DNA of 52,418 nucleotides, taken from contig JAHEHU010000009.1 of assembly GCA_024639765.1 (NCBI GenBank), forward strand, positions 1 through 52,418, in the 5' to 3' direction. The stretch is from Eudoraea sp. (GTDB taxonomy: Bacteria; Bacteroidota; Bacteroidia; Flavobacteriales; Flavobacteriaceae). The position numbers were made by a program, and so were the translations under genes. Positions 23,902-33,798 of this stretch are shown here, in pieces. The notes beneath the pieces are model-generated. The model ran no database searches, was not told the origin of the DNA, and saw only the letters and a program-made list of their open reading frames with translations. Numbering within the stretch: position 1 is the first letter of the stretch; each line of letters begins with the position of its first letter.

Positions 23902-26076
23902 ATGGACAAATATCTCAAGAAAAGTATTCAGGATCTTGAATTCGTTACTGTCACCAGGCAAGTGGCAAGCCGTTGTAATACAGAACTTGGGAAAGAGAAG
24001 GCGCTGACCTTAGAACCTATGATGGAAGAAACAGCTATTCTCACATCATTGGGTGAAACTTCAGAATACCGCTCCTCCTTCACCAACGAAAACAGAATAC
24101 CAAATCATGGATTTGAGGCCATTGAAAAGGAACTGTTATTATTAAAAGTTGAAAATACCACCTTAGAGATTGCAGGATTTCGAAAAATAAAACACATTAG
24201 CCTTACTGTTCTTGAACACAAGAAGTTCTTTAAGAAGTTTTGTGAGTATTACCCCCTACTCCATCAATATGCACAAACAGTGACGGCAACTAAAGCAATA
24301 CCCGATCTAATTGATGAGGTCATTGATAAATTTGGTCTGGTAAAAGATTCAGCTTCAGTTGAACTGCGACAAATAAGGCAGCAAATGTCTACCGTAAAAG
24401 GTAAAATTAGTCAAAGTTTTGGTGCCGCATTGAATACCTACCAGGCCTCTGAATTTCTTGATGAAATTAGAGAATCTGTTGTGGACAATAGGCGTGTTTT
24501 GGCAGTAAGATCCATGTACAGAAAGAAAGTGAAGGGCACCGTAATGGGCACTTCCAAAACTGGAAGTATTATCTATATAGAGCCCGAAGCTGTTGCCAAA
24601 TACAGTAGGGAATTCTCTAATCTTCAGTTTGATGAGAAAGAAGAGGTCCAAAAGATTCTAAACTTACTAACAGATCAAATTAGGCCCTCCAGAGAAGATT
24701 TAAGGGCCTTTCAAGACTATTTGATACATATAGATGTTACCGGAGCTAAGGCAAAGTACGCCTCGGAAATGAACGCCATTAAACCCTCCATAAATCACGA
24801 AAAAAGATTATTTCTCAGAGATGCATTTCACCCCCTTCTCTACCTGACCAATAAACGCGACAAATTACCTACGTTTCCCCAAACTATAGATCTGTATCAG
24901 GAAAACAGGATCATCGTTATTTCAGGACCAAATGCGGGAGGTAAAAGTATTACATTAAAGACCATTGGCTTGCTGCAACTCATGGTTCAGAGTGGGTTGC
25001 TTATACCTGTGCACGAACGAAGTTCAGTATGTCTGTTTCAAACGATCCTTACCGATATTGGTGACAATCAATCTATTGAAAACCACCTGAGCACCTACAG
25101 CTACAGGCTAAAGAATATGAATCAATTCTTACGCAAGTGCGATGACAATACGCTTTTCCTGATCGATGAATTTGGTACGGGTAGCGACCCCGAATTGGGT
25201 GGTGCTCTGGCAGAAGCCTTTCTGGAGGTGTTCTATGAGCGCGGGGCTTTTGGGGTCATAACCACCCACTATGCAAATTTAAAGGCCCTGGCGAATGAAT
25301 TACCGCATGCTGCCAACGCCAATATGCTTTTTGATAGCAGCACCCTTCAGCCAACGTTTCATTTAGAATTGGGGCAGCCTGGGAGTTCTTTTACCTTTGA
25401 GGTAGCACAAAAGAATGGTATTCCTTTTAGCCTAATAAACAAGGCTAAGAAAAAAGTTGAAAGAGGTAAGATTCGTTTCGATGCTACCATAGCCAAACTT
25501 CAAAAGGAAAGAAGTAAAATGGCCAAGACGGGAAATAGACTGCAGGAAGAAGAAAATAAGGCCCGTGAAGAAGCCTTGAAACTTGAAAAACTTAATTCTA
25601 AAATAAAGACCAAGCTTGAAAGCTACCAGGAACTATATGATTTCAACCAACGAATGATTCACCTTGGCACAAAAGTGAATAAGGTAGCCGAGAAATATTT
25701 TCTGGATAAAAAGAAAAGACCCTTGGTCTCAGAACTTTTGCGTCTAGTAGAGACAGAAAACAGCAAGCGAAAAAAGAAAACCGCCAAAGAAGTAAAGGCG
25801 CAGGAAGAAAAAAAGACGGCTGTAACTCGCGAAGTACAAAAGGAAGTAAAGACCATACGAACTAAAAAAGCAGCTGCTCAGAAGAAAGCAAAGGTACGAG
25901 AGAAAAAAAGGCCACGGCCCGTTTTTAAAATTGGGGATAAGGTTAGGTTATTAGATGGCAAAGCCGTTGGTAGTATTGATAGTTTGGAAAAAAATAAGGC
26001 CGTCGTAAATTATGGTATCTTCACCACCAATGTGAGTGTGGAGCAATTAGAATTAGCAGAGTCCAAGAAAAAGTAA
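23902..26076 (+). CDS. mutS2: MutS2-family ATPase lacking the Smr nuclease domain
   Basis: 724 residues. N-terminal helical clamp/core region, then the MutS ATPase with Walker A GPNAGGKSITLKT (342-354), TDIGDNQSIENHLSTYS, Walker B LFLIDEFGTGSDP and THYANLKAL. After it comes a long charged coiled coil rich in Lys and Glu (about 520-670) and a small KOW-like end (FKIGDKVRLLDGKAVGSID). B. subtilis MutS2 is about 785 residues and ends in an Smr endonuclease domain; here the chain ends before that domain. Expected roles are recognition of branched DNA or collided ribosomes, but cleavage would need a partner. The stop overlaps the next start (TAATG). Confidence 0.9.
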   Translation: MDKYLKKSIQDLEFVTVTRQVASRCNTELGKEKALTLEPMMEETAILTSLGETSEYRSSFTNENRIPNHGFEAIEKELLLLKVENTTLEIAGFRKIKHISLTVLEHKKFFKKFCEYYPLLHQYAQTVTATKAIPDLIDEVIDKFGLVKDSASVELRQIRQQMSTVKGKISQSFGAALNTYQASEFLDEIRESVVDNRRVLAVRSMYRKKVKGTVMGTSKTGSIIYIEPEAVAKYSREFSNLQFDEKEEVQKILNLLTDQIRPSREDLRAFQDYLIHIDVTGAKAKYASEMNAIKPSINHEKRLFLRDAFHPLLYLTNKRDKLPTFPQTIDLYQENRIIVISGPNAGGKSITLKTIGLLQLMVQSGLLIPVHERSSVCLFQTILTDIGDNQSIENHLSTYSYRLKNMNQFLRKCDDNTLFLIDEFGTGSDPELGGALAEAFLEVFYERGAFGVITTHYANLKALANELPHAANANMLFDSSTLQPTFHLELGQPGSSFTFEVAQKNGIPFSLINKAKKKVERGKIRFDATIAKLQKERSKMAKTGNRLQEEENKAREEALKLEKLNSKIKTKLESYQELYDFNQRMIHLGTKVNKVAEKYFLDKKKRPLVSELLRLVETENSKRKKKTAKEVKAQEEKKTAVTREVQKEVKTIRTKKAAAQKKAKVREKKRPRPVFKIGDKVRLLDGKAVGSIDSLEKNKAVVNYGIFTTNVSVEQLELAESKKK

Positions 26077-26483
26077 TGTTGGAACAGAAAAAGATTATCC
26101 TTTTTGACGGGGTTTGTAACCTATGTAACAGCTCGGTGCAGTTCGTCATTAAGCGCGATAAAAATGATACTTTCAGGTTCTCGGCACTGCAGAGTTCTGT
26201 GGGGCAAAAGCTAATAAAGGAGCGAGGGATAGACACCAATAAGATAGATTCCATTATTCTTATTGAACCTCAAATTGCCTATTATACTAAATCAGATGCC
26301 GCATTAAAGATCGCGAAATCACTTAGTGGTGGTTGGCCTCTTTTAGGAATATTCATGGGATTTCCAAAAGGATTTCGGGATACTGTATATGACTGGGTAG
26401 CCAGAAACAGGTATCAATGGTTTGGCAGGAAGGATAGTTGTATGGTCCCCACCGAAGAACTAAAGGAAAAATTTTTGGCCTAA
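26076..26483 (+). CDS. DCC-family thiol-disulfide oxidoreductase (DUF393)
   Basis: 135 residues starting with the family signature ILFDGVCNLCNSSVQFVIKR (8-27), where the Cys14-x-x-Cys17 pair and Asp11 define the DCC motif. FRFSALQS, DSIILIE and YDWVARNRYQWFGRKDSC follow as in other DUF393 proteins. These are thioredoxin-fold-like proteins of unknown partner, presumed to be redox active in the cytoplasm. The ATG shares its A with the mutS2 stop codon, so translation is coupled. The last four bases overlap the convergent symporter gene. Confidence 0.9.
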   Translation: MLEQKKIILFDGVCNLCNSSVQFVIKRDKNDTFRFSALQSSVGQKLIKERGIDTNKIDSIILIEPQIAYYTKSDAALKIAKSLSGGWPLLGIFMGFPKGFRDTVYDWVARNRYQWFGRKDSCMVPTEELKEKFLA

Positions 26484-27808
26484 TGTTTTACTTCATCCAG
26501 ATAATCATCCCACTCTTCAACATGAGGAGTTCCCAACTTCCCAACTGATTTAGCAACGATCATTGAAACGGTGGCATCACCGGTAACATTTACTATGGTT
26601 CGGCACATATCGAGAGGTCTGTCCACAGCAAATATCAGGGCTAATCCAATAGCTAATTTATCTGCAGGAAAATTTATGGACTCTAAAACGATCACTAACA
26701 TTACCATGCCCGCTCCGGGAACTGCAGCAGATCCTATGGAGGCTAGTAAGGCTGTAAGAACAATGGTTAGTTGTGCTCCTAAGCTTAGGTCAAATCCAAG
26801 GGCCTGTGAAATAAACACTGCCGCAATACCCTGGTATAAACTGGTTCCATCCATATTGATAGTGGCGCCTACAGGTAACACAAAACTAGACACTTCCTTG
26901 TCTACCCCAATATGCTCCTCCACCCTTTCCATAGTTACCGGGAGCGTTGCTGCACTACTACTGGTTGAAAATGCCAGTAATTGGGCCGGACTGATCTCCT
27001 TAAGGAACCAAAATGGGTTCTTTTTGGTATACGTAGCTACAATAACACAATAAAAAACGATCATTATCGCTAAACCAAGAACAACGACCAGCGAATATTT
27101 AAGAAGCGCCACCAACAGATCAGGATCGCCCGAGGATACCACTACATTAGCCAAGAGGGCAAAGACTGCCACTGGAGCCGTTAACATGATAAGATCTACC
27201 ATTTTAAGGACTACATCATTTAGTGAATCAAAGAACTTTTTGAGGGGTTTTGATCGTTTTTCCCCTATCAGCAACATTGAGATGCCAAGAAAGATGGTAA
27301 AAAAGATCACCTGAAGCATTAAACTGTTATCACTTAATGCCCCAAAGGCATTATCAGGAACCATATCTTCCAGAAATTGTAGAGGGCCACTATCCTTTTG
27401 ACGAGAAGCTTCTTCCAGTTTTGAGGTAACTCCTGCATCTGAAGCATAGGTTTCCGTTAATTTTGTGATGGTCTCTTCCGAAATGCCATTCCCAGGCTGC
27501 ATTACATTTACCAGTATAAGCCCAATGCTTATTGCTACAACTGTAGTAACGATATAAATGCCAATGGTACGTAGGCCAATATTCCTGAATTTAGAAATAT
27601 CCTTTAGGTCTGAGATCCCTTTTATAAGGGAAGCCAGAATAAGTGGAATTGCAATGAGTTTAAGAAGTTTTACAAAGATGGTCCCAAAAGGATTGATCCA
27701 GTCCTGTACAAAAGAAGGGCCCCATGAAATTAAAGTCATGCCAAACCCAAATAATATTCCGACGACCATGCCTATCACGATCTGCCAATGCAATTCCAGT
27801 TTTTTCAT
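26480..27808 (-). CDS. Dicarboxylate/amino-acid:cation symporter (DAACS family)
   Basis: 442 residues with eight or so membrane helices. Signature elements: the serine-rich re-entrant hairpin AFSTSSSAATLPVTMERVEE (HP1), the NMDGTSLYQG cation-binding motif in helix 7 (VGATINMDGTSLYQGIAA), and GSAAVPGAGMVMLVIVLES (HP2), then DRPLDMCRTIVNVTGDA in helix 8, whose Asp and Asn bind substrate amino and carboxyl groups. It imports glutamate/aspartate or C4-dicarboxylates with Na+ or H+; the specificity is not resolved. Monocistronic. Confidence 0.93.
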   Translation of the reverse strand: MKKLELHWQIVIGMVVGILFGFGMTLISWGPSFVQDWINPFGTIFVKLLKLIAIPLILASLIKGISDLKDISKFRNIGLRTIGIYIVTTVVAISIGLILVNVMQPGNGISEETITKLTETYASDAGVTSKLEEASRQKDSGPLQFLEDMVPDNAFGALSDNSLMLQVIFFTIFLGISMLLIGEKRSKPLKKFFDSLNDVVLKMVDLIMLTAPVAVFALLANVVVSSGDPDLLVALLKYSLVVVLGLAIMIVFYCVIVATYTKKNPFWFLKEISPAQLLAFSTSSSAATLPVTMERVEEHIGVDKEVSSFVLPVGATINMDGTSLYQGIAAVFISQALGFDLSLGAQLTIVLTALLASIGSAAVPGAGMVMLVIVLESINFPADKLAIGLALIFAVDRPLDMCRTIVNVTGDATVSMIVAKSVGKLGTPHVEEWDDYLDEVKH

Positions 27809-27869
27809 ATGTCTTTGATTAGATTTGAAAGATAAGGTTTTGAATACAAACCGAGTAAATAGCTTACTA

Positions 27870-28934
27870 TTAACTTTTAATTACGCGGTTTAGCAACATG
27901 AAGTCTGCCAGGACCAATGCCGCCATAGCCTCCACAATAGGAACGGCCCTGGGCACTACACAAGGATCATGTCTCCCTTTTCCTTTGGTTTGAACTATAT
28001 CTCCTTTCTTATCTATGGTTTCATACGGCTGTATGATGGTTGCTACCGGTTTGAAAGCTATATTGAAAAAGATATCCATGCCATTGCTAATACCCCCCTG
28101 AACTCCACCACTATTATTGGTCTTGGTAGTTCCATCGGTATTAAAAGCATCATTGTGTTCACTGCCTTTCATCTTTACCCCCTCAAAGCCACTGCCGTAT
28201 TCAAAGCCTTTTACAGCATTTATAGACAACATTGCCTTTCCTAACTGGGCATGAAGTTTATCGAACACCGGCTCACCTAATCCTACAGGTACATTTTGAA
28301 TTACTCCGGTAATGATCCCTCCAATGGTGTCTCCTTCCTTTCTTACTTCCCTGATATGGGCTTCCATGGCAGCTGCTGTGGTTTTATCCGGACATCTAAC
28401 CGGGTTAGCTTCGGTCTGGGAAAGGTCTAATTCCTGATATGGAATATTTAAACTAATACTTCCAACCTGAGAAACAAAAGCATTGATTTTTATTTCTTTC
28501 AAAAATTGCTTAGCTATGGCTCCTGCCACCACTCTACTGGCTGTTTCCCTGGCAGAACTTCTACCACCTCCTCTGTAGTCCCTGAAGCCATATTTTTGAT
28601 CGTATACATAGTCTGCATGCGACGGTCTGTACGAATCCTTGATGTGTGAGTAATCTGCCGACTTTTGATTGCTATTGTATATGGCGAAGCCAATAGGCGT
28701 TCCTGTGGTCTTTCCCTCAAAAATGCCGGAGAAGAATTCCACTTTGTCCTCTTCTTTTCGTTGCGTTACAATGGCCGATTGTCCTGGCTTCCTGCGATCC
28801 ATTTCGGCCTTTATAGCGTCCATGTTAAGAGCAATACCGGAAGGACACCCTTCCAGGATGCCTCCAATGGCAACCCCGTGAGATTCCCCAAAAGTAGTAA
28901 GTTTAAAAAGGGTTCCGAAGGAATTTCCTGCCAT
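27870..28934 (-). CDS. aroC: Chorismate synthase
   Basis: 354 residues. Begins [30 protein letters not shown], containing the GESHG signature, then [35 protein letters not shown] and [25 protein letters not shown], and ends with [20 protein letters not shown]. It converts EPSP to chorismate with reduced FMN, the last shikimate step, supplying aromatic amino acids. No other aro gene is nearby. Length and all conserved blocks are normal. Confidence 0.97.
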   Translation of the reverse strand: MAGNSFGTLFKLTTFGESHGVAIGGILEGCPSGIALNMDAIKAEMDRRKPGQSAIVTQRKEEDKVEFFSGIFEGKTTGTPIGFAIYNSNQKSADYSHIKDSYRPSHADYVYDQKYGFRDYRGGGRSSARETASRVVAGAIAKQFLKEIKINAFVSQVGSISLNIPYQELDLSQTEANPVRCPDKTTAAAMEAHIREVRKEGDTIGGIITGVIQNVPVGLGEPVFDKLHAQLGKAMLSINAVKGFEYGSGFEGVKMKGSEHNDAFNTDGTTKTNNSGGVQGGISNGMDIFFNIAFKPVATIIQPYETIDKKGDIVQTKGKGRHDPCVVPRAVPIVEAMAALVLADFMLLNRVIKS

Positions 28935-29032
28935 ACAAGGTGAGTTATCTTAATAGCGAGGACCATTACCATCGCTTATGAGGTCAAATATAGGTGTATT
29001 ACCAGTGCAAACCAAGAACATGCTGATCATGA

Positions 29033-31948
29033 TTAAGATGCCAATAATGCCTCTTTTAAAATGGTTACCGGGTGATATGCTTTCACCCCTGTGCCGTCTG
29101 ATATCTGATGTCGACAACTGGTGCCGTTGGCTGCAATTAATACATTTGGTCCGCTATTTTTTATAGAAGGGAACAGTTTTAGATTTCCAATATTCATACT
29201 TACCTCATAATGTTCCTCCTCATATCCAAACGAGCCTGCCATGCCACAACAACCCGAACTGATAATAGTTACGGAATAATTCTCCGGCAAGCTCAACATG
29301 TCAAAGGTTACTTTTTGATTTGAAAGGGATTTTTGGTGACAATGGGTATGAATTTTAATTGTTTTTGCCTCCTTGGTAAAGGATCTGTTAGTGATCCTTC
29401 CAGATGCAATTTCAGCTGCCAGAAATTCCTCAAGAAGCCAGCTATTATCTGAGAGTGAAGTAACCTTATCTGTTTCTAAATGAAAACGATGGTATTCATC
29501 CCGAAAACTTAAAATAGCTGAAGGCTCCAGACCTATTATTGGTATGTTATTCTTTGTATAGACGTATAACCCTTCCAGATTGGTTTCAGCCAACCTTCTG
29601 GCCTGTTTTAAAAATCCTTTGGTAATAAATGTCCTGCCACTTTCACCAAAATATAGCTCAATTTGATACCCCAGGCCATGTAACAGATCAATGGCATCCC
29701 TACCTATCTCAATATCCAGATAATGCGTAAACTCATCTATATAAAGCACCACTTTTTTCCCATTTTTAGTTGTCCTATGATCTTTGGATGCCAAATAAGA
29801 TGAAAAATCAAACTTACCAACAATGGGGAAACTTCTCTGCGCAGCCACGCCGGTAACTTTCTTGATAAAACCACCCATTGATCTACTTTTAAAAATTGTA
29901 TTGCTGAACCTGGGGATCTTGCTTGCCAACCTATTAAAAGAGGTGTTATAGGCAAATAACTTATTCCTAAATGAATACCCATTTGTTTCCTGATACTGAA
30001 ACAAAAACTCGGATTTAAGGGTTGCTACATCTACATTACTTGGGCATTCACTACCACAGGCCTTGCAACTAAGGCACAGATCAAAAACACTTTTTAGCTC
30101 AGCAGAATCAAATTTATTTTGCTTGTTATTAGTAGTTAAAAATTCACGCAGTGCATTGGCTCTGCCTCGGGTAGTTGCCTGCTCATCCCTGGTTGCATGA
30201 TAACTGGGGCACATGGCCCCTTTGGCATGTTCTGTCTTTCTGCAATCGCCACTCCCATTACATTTTTCGGCTGCTCTTAGGATCCCTTTACTATCGCTAA
30301 AATTGAGCATGGTGCCAATTTGTGGCTCCTCCCTGTTAACTTCATACCTCAGAGAAGCATCCATGGGGTATGGATCAACTATTTTTCCCGGGTTGAAGAT
30401 ATTATTGGGATCGAAAACGGTCTTAATTTGTTTTAAGACCTTATAGTTTTCCTCCCCTATCATGAGTGGAATAAACTCTGCCCTTACAATCCCATCTCCA
30501 TGTTCCCCACTAAAAGAGCCTTTATATTTTTTAGTGAGTTTAGCTACCCTGGTGGTAATGGAGCGAAACAGGAGGACATCCTCTTCTTTTTTTAAGTTTA
30601 AAATGGGCCTGAGATGGAGTTCTCCTGCTCCTGCATGGGCATAGTAGACAGCATTTTGATCGAATTCCTTCATAATTTCAGTAAATTCTCCAATGAAGTC
30701 CTTCAGATCTTCCAAAGCAACCGCTGTGTCCTCTATACACGCTACAGCCTTTCTATCCCCTACCATGTTTCCCAATAATCCAAGGCCTGCCTTACGCAAC
30801 TCTAGGGCACACTTAATATCATTATCATATAAAACGGGTGAGGCATAACTTAAGCCAGATTCCTGTATGGTATGCTGAAGTCTTTTCAATTGGTTATCGA
30901 GGTCCGCACCGCTATGAGCCCTTACTTCCAACATCAATAGAGCAGCCGGATCGCCATCTACAAAGAACCTATTTGCCATCTGGGTCTTATTGTTCTTTGT
31001 GCAATCTAGTATCACCTTATCCATCATTTCACAGGTGTGCAGGGCGTGCTGCATTACCGGAGCTACATCAGCAAGACAAGCCTCCAGCGTATTGTAATGT
31101 GTAACCACCATTGCGGACTTAGGCGGTGGCAGTTCATTAAGTTGCAGTGTGATCTCTGTCATAAAGGCAAGGGTGCCTTCACTCCCACTGAGTAATTTGC
31201 AGAGGTTTATCTCCTCTTCATTTCCCTCAAATAAGGTACTTTCCAGTAAACTGTCTATGGCGTAGCCGGTATTGCGCCTATGTATGCTTTTTTTAGGGAA
31301 TTCTTCTTTTATATTATTTTGTATATCTCTATTAGACAGTATATTATATATTCCTTTATAAATATTACCTTCAAGATTAGTTAGTTCCCTTTTTTGGTTG
31401 AATACTGCCGGAGTACAGGCCGAAAATTCGACCTCAGAACCATCAGACAATATTGTTTTAAGTGAAAGTACCTTATCCCTGGTAACTCCATATTGAATGG
31501 AGGTGGTTCCGCTGGAATTATTCCCTACCATTCCTCCAATCATACACCTGTTAGAGGTAGAAGTATTTGGACCGAAGAATAGTCCGTGTGGTTCTAAGAA
31601 GGCATTTAGCTCATCCCGGATAACTCCAGGTTGAACGCTTACCTGATTTTTTTCTTTATCAAAATGAACGATCTCAGTAAAATGCCTGGAAACATCAACA
31701 ACAATACCTTCCCCAACGCATTGGCCCGCCAGAGAAGTCCCCGCTGTTCTTGGAATGAGTCCCACTTTCTTTGAAACAGCAAAAAGTATTAGTTTTCTAA
31801 TATCTTCCTTATTTTTGGGGAAAGCCACCGCTAATGGAATTTTTCTATACACAGAAGCATCCGTAGCATACAGACTTCTCGTAAGTATATCCGTATGAAG
31901 GTCGCCATTAAGACGGTTGTCTAATTCTGAAAAAGAAATTGAATTCAA
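29033..31948 (-). CDS. FAD-linked oxidase fused to Fe-S/CCG domains (D-lactate/2-hydroxyacid dehydrogenase type)
   Basis: 971 residues. Order of domains: PCMH-type FAD-binding (about 45-275, with GLIPRTAGTSLAGQCVGEG and MVGNNSSGTTSIQYG), FAD-oxidase C-terminal domain (about 300-545, AHAGAGELHLRP, GEHGDGIVRAEF), two 4Fe-4S clusters (CNGSGDCRKT...AMCPSY and CLSCKACGSECP) and a CCG cysteine-rich domain (HTHCHQKSLSN, SSGCCGMAGSFGYE). This is the YdiJ/Dld-2 architecture that oxidises 2-hydroxyacids and passes electrons to the quinone pool. Substrate not certain; D-lactate or D-2-hydroxyglutarate are known for relatives. Probably membrane-associated from the cytoplasm. Single gene. Confidence 0.9.
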   Translation of the reverse strand: MNSISFSELDNRLNGDLHTDILTRSLYATDASVYRKIPLAVAFPKNKEDIRKLILFAVSKKVGLIPRTAGTSLAGQCVGEGIVVDVSRHFTEIVHFDKEKNQVSVQPGVIRDELNAFLEPHGLFFGPNTSTSNRCMIGGMVGNNSSGTTSIQYGVTRDKVLSLKTILSDGSEVEFSACTPAVFNQKRELTNLEGNIYKGIYNILSNRDIQNNIKEEFPKKSIHRRNTGYAIDSLLESTLFEGNEEEINLCKLLSGSEGTLAFMTEITLQLNELPPPKSAMVVTHYNTLEACLADVAPVMQHALHTCEMMDKVILDCTKNNKTQMANRFFVDGDPAALLMLEVRAHSGADLDNQLKRLQHTIQESGLSYASPVLYDNDIKCALELRKAGLGLLGNMVGDRKAVACIEDTAVALEDLKDFIGEFTEIMKEFDQNAVYYAHAGAGELHLRPILNLKKEEDVLLFRSITTRVAKLTKKYKGSFSGEHGDGIVRAEFIPLMIGEENYKVLKQIKTVFDPNNIFNPGKIVDPYPMDASLRYEVNREEPQIGTMLNFSDSKGILRAAEKCNGSGDCRKTEHAKGAMCPSYHATRDEQATTRGRANALREFLTTNNKQNKFDSAELKSVFDLCLSCKACGSECPSNVDVATLKSEFLFQYQETNGYSFRNKLFAYNTSFNRLASKIPRFSNTIFKSRSMGGFIKKVTGVAAQRSFPIVGKFDFSSYLASKDHRTTKNGKKVVLYIDEFTHYLDIEIGRDAIDLLHGLGYQIELYFGESGRTFITKGFLKQARRLAETNLEGLYVYTKNNIPIIGLEPSAILSFRDEYHRFHLETDKVTSLSDNSWLLEEFLAAEIASGRITNRSFTKEAKTIKIHTHCHQKSLSNQKVTFDMLSLPENYSVTIISSGCCGMAGSFGYEEEHYEVSMNIGNLKLFPSIKNSGPNVLIAANGTSCRHQISDGTGVKAYHPVTILKEALLAS

Positions 31949-32038
31949 AATATGGCAGATTTTAGAGACGAAATTAAGTTATTATTAACATCACAACATA
32001 GTTGAATACGTATTTTTAATGTTTAAATATCAGAATCT

Positions 32039-32524
32039 ATGAAAATTTTAAAAATTAGTGCCTTTCTTTTCTTTTTAGCCACATGTGGGCTTAGTGCTCA
32101 ATCTATCTCCGAACATGCCTTAGGACTCAGGCTAGGTGATAGCGATGGATTTGGAGCTGAAATTTCCTATCAAAAATCCATAGCACGAAATAATAGAGTA
32201 GAAATTGATCTCGGTTGGAGAGACAGTAGAGACTTCGACGCTTTTAAATTAACAGCAATCTATCAATGGGTTCATCAATTAGATGGAAACTTTAACTGGT
32301 ACTATGGTGTTGGTGGTGGATTGGGTAGTGTTGATTTTTCTGTAGCTGGACCTGATGGAGGATTGTTCATTTTTGGTGCAGGCGATATTGGGATTGAGTA
32401 CAATTTTGATATACCCCTTCTTCTTTCTCTCGACTTTAGACCTGAGATTGGTCTGGTAGGGTATGATGATTTTTCAGATAATTTTGATTTTGATATCGCC
32501 CTTGGGATTCGATATCAATTTTAA
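32039..32524 (+). CDS. Small outer-membrane beta-barrel protein
   Basis: 161 residues with a signal peptide (MKILKISAFLFFLATCGLSA, cut near residue 20 before QSISEHA). The mature protein has about eight amphipathic strands (LGLRLGDSDGFGAEISYQ, NNRVEIDLGWRDSR, KLTAIYQWVHQLDG, FNWYYGVGGGLGSVDFS, LLSLDFRPEIGLVGY) and ends IALGIRYQF with a C-terminal Phe, the mark of an outer-membrane barrel. Function unknown. The Cys at residue 16 could suggest a lipobox, but no suitable small residue context follows. A clear terminator follows the gene. Confidence 0.75.
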   Translation: MKILKISAFLFFLATCGLSAQSISEHALGLRLGDSDGFGAEISYQKSIARNNRVEIDLGWRDSRDFDAFKLTAIYQWVHQLDGNFNWYYGVGGGLGSVDFSVAGPDGGLFIFGAGDIGIEYNFDIPLLLSLDFRPEIGLVGYDDFSDNFDFDIALGIRYQF

Positions 32525-32542
32525 AAAATTATAAACACATTT

Positions 32543-32581
32543 AAAAGTCCTTGACAAAAGCATATGTTAAGGACTTTTTTT
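32543..32581 (+). terminator. Intrinsic terminator after the small beta-barrel gene
   Basis: AAAAGTCCTT and AAGGACTTTT form a ten-base-pair stem with a long, partly paired loop, followed by a T run (TTTTTTT). It begins 19 nt past the stop codon. Confidence 0.8.
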
Positions 32582-32598
32582 ATTGCACACCTAATCAG

Positions 32599-32606
32599 TA
32601 CCTTTG
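32599..32606 (+). promoter_or_regulatory. Predicted -7 box of the TlpA-like gene
   Basis: TACCTTTG matches TAnnTTTG and is followed by C; it lies 18 nt before the ATG at 32625. The -33 region overlaps the end of the preceding terminator and has TTG only at a short spacing of 13 nt. Confidence 0.45.
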
Positions 32607-32624
32607 CGCTCAAAATAATATAAA

Positions 32625-33731
32625 ATGAAAAATGTAATTGTTCCTTTGCTGTTGGTACTGCTATTTGCGACCTGCGAAACTACCAATGGATATGTCATTG
32701 AAGGAAATATAGAAGGTGAAAACACAGAGGGCACTGAGTTAACCCTTAGAAAATATGCCGAAGGGAATCAATTGATCACGGTAGATTCTGCCATGATCAC
32801 CAATGGTTCTTTTACGTTTAAGGGTGACCCCAGGAAAAGCCCCGAACTCCATTATATCTTTTTTGGAAAAGGCCAGGAAAATATTCCGATCATCGTTGAA
32901 AACGGGACTATTGAGATCACTGCCCAACGAGATAGTCTAACCTTTGCCAAAATAGACGGTACACTGCAGAACGAATTATTCTATGATTTTTTAAAAGGAT
33001 CCAGAATACTCAGCAGAAAAGCCTCTTCCATGAATCAGGACATGCGTGATGCACAATCTAAAAGAGATACTGTAACCATGAACTCTTTGCGTGAAGAGTA
33101 TTTTGAATTGATGGAAGAAGCGAAAGATTACGAACTAACGTATGCAAAGGAGAATCCTAATGCCATTGTCTCTGCTTTGATAATTTACAGGATCCTTACG
33201 ACCAAAGCCAAAGACAATGCAGAGGTTCAACTATTATACGATGCCCTTACCCCCGAAATCCAAGAAACAACTACGGGTGTGAAGATCAAAGAAGCTTTGG
33301 AAAAGGAAGCCAATACTTCCATAGGATCCAGGGCGCCAAATTTTTCAGCTCCTAAGCCAAATGGGGAACAGCTTGCCTTAAATGATGTTTTGGGTAAGGT
33401 CACATTAGTAGATTTCTGGGCCGCCTGGTGCAGGCCATGCCGGGCAGAGAACCCCAATGTGGTTAAAGTCTACAATAAGTATAAAGATAAAGGACTAAGT
33501 ATCCTCGGAGTGTCTTTAGATAGAAATGCGAACGACTGGATAAAAGCCATTGAAACCGATGGCTTAACCTGGCACCATGTATCCAACGTCAAGTATTTTG
33601 ATGAGATCGCCAAATTGTATAATGTGGATGCCATACCGGCCTCTTTCATTTTAGATGAGAACGGAGTCATTGTAGCAAAAAACCTGAGAGGAGCTTCATT
33701 GGATGAGAAAATAGGAGAACTGCTCCAATAG
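32625..33731 (+). CDS. TlpA-family thioredoxin-like lipoprotein with DUF4369 domain
   Basis: 368 residues. Lipoprotein signal with Cys17 (VLLFATCETTNG). Residues 22-120 are a DUF4369 domain (YVIEGNIEGENTEGTELTL...SAMITNGSFTFKG). A helical linker follows, then a TlpA/ResA-type thioredoxin fold from about 230, with active site WAAWCRPC (Cys269, Cys272) and a cis-Pro in DAIPASFILDENG. By family it is tethered in the periplasm and reduces or exchanges disulfides, for example in apocytochrome c or surface lipoproteins. The partner is not known. Single gene between two terminators. Confidence 0.92.
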   Translation: MKNVIVPLLLVLLFATCETTNGYVIEGNIEGENTEGTELTLRKYAEGNQLITVDSAMITNGSFTFKGDPRKSPELHYIFFGKGQENIPIIVENGTIEITAQRDSLTFAKIDGTLQNELFYDFLKGSRILSRKASSMNQDMRDAQSKRDTVTMNSLREEYFELMEEAKDYELTYAKENPNAIVSALIIYRILTTKAKDNAEVQLLYDALTPEIQETTTGVKIKEALEKEANTSIGSRAPNFSAPKPNGEQLALNDVLGKVTLVDFWAAWCRPCRAENPNVVKVYNKYKDKGLSILGVSLDRNANDWIKAIETDGLTWHHVSNVKYFDEIAKLYNVDAIPASFILDENGVIVAKNLRGASLDEKIGELLQ

Positions 33732-33750
33732 GTTGATAAAGATTAAAACA

Positions 33751-33782
33751 AAAAAACCCGATGTTTTGCATCGGGTTTTTTA
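33751..33782. terminator. Bidirectional intrinsic terminator
   Basis: Thirteen-base-pair stem AAAAAACCCGATG / CATCGGGTTTTTT with TTTTG loop, placed between the convergent TlpA-like and beta-propeller genes. The A-run and T-run on the two arms allow it to stop transcription from both sides. Confidence 0.9.
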
Positions 33783-33798
33783 TTTCTGATCATGAAGA

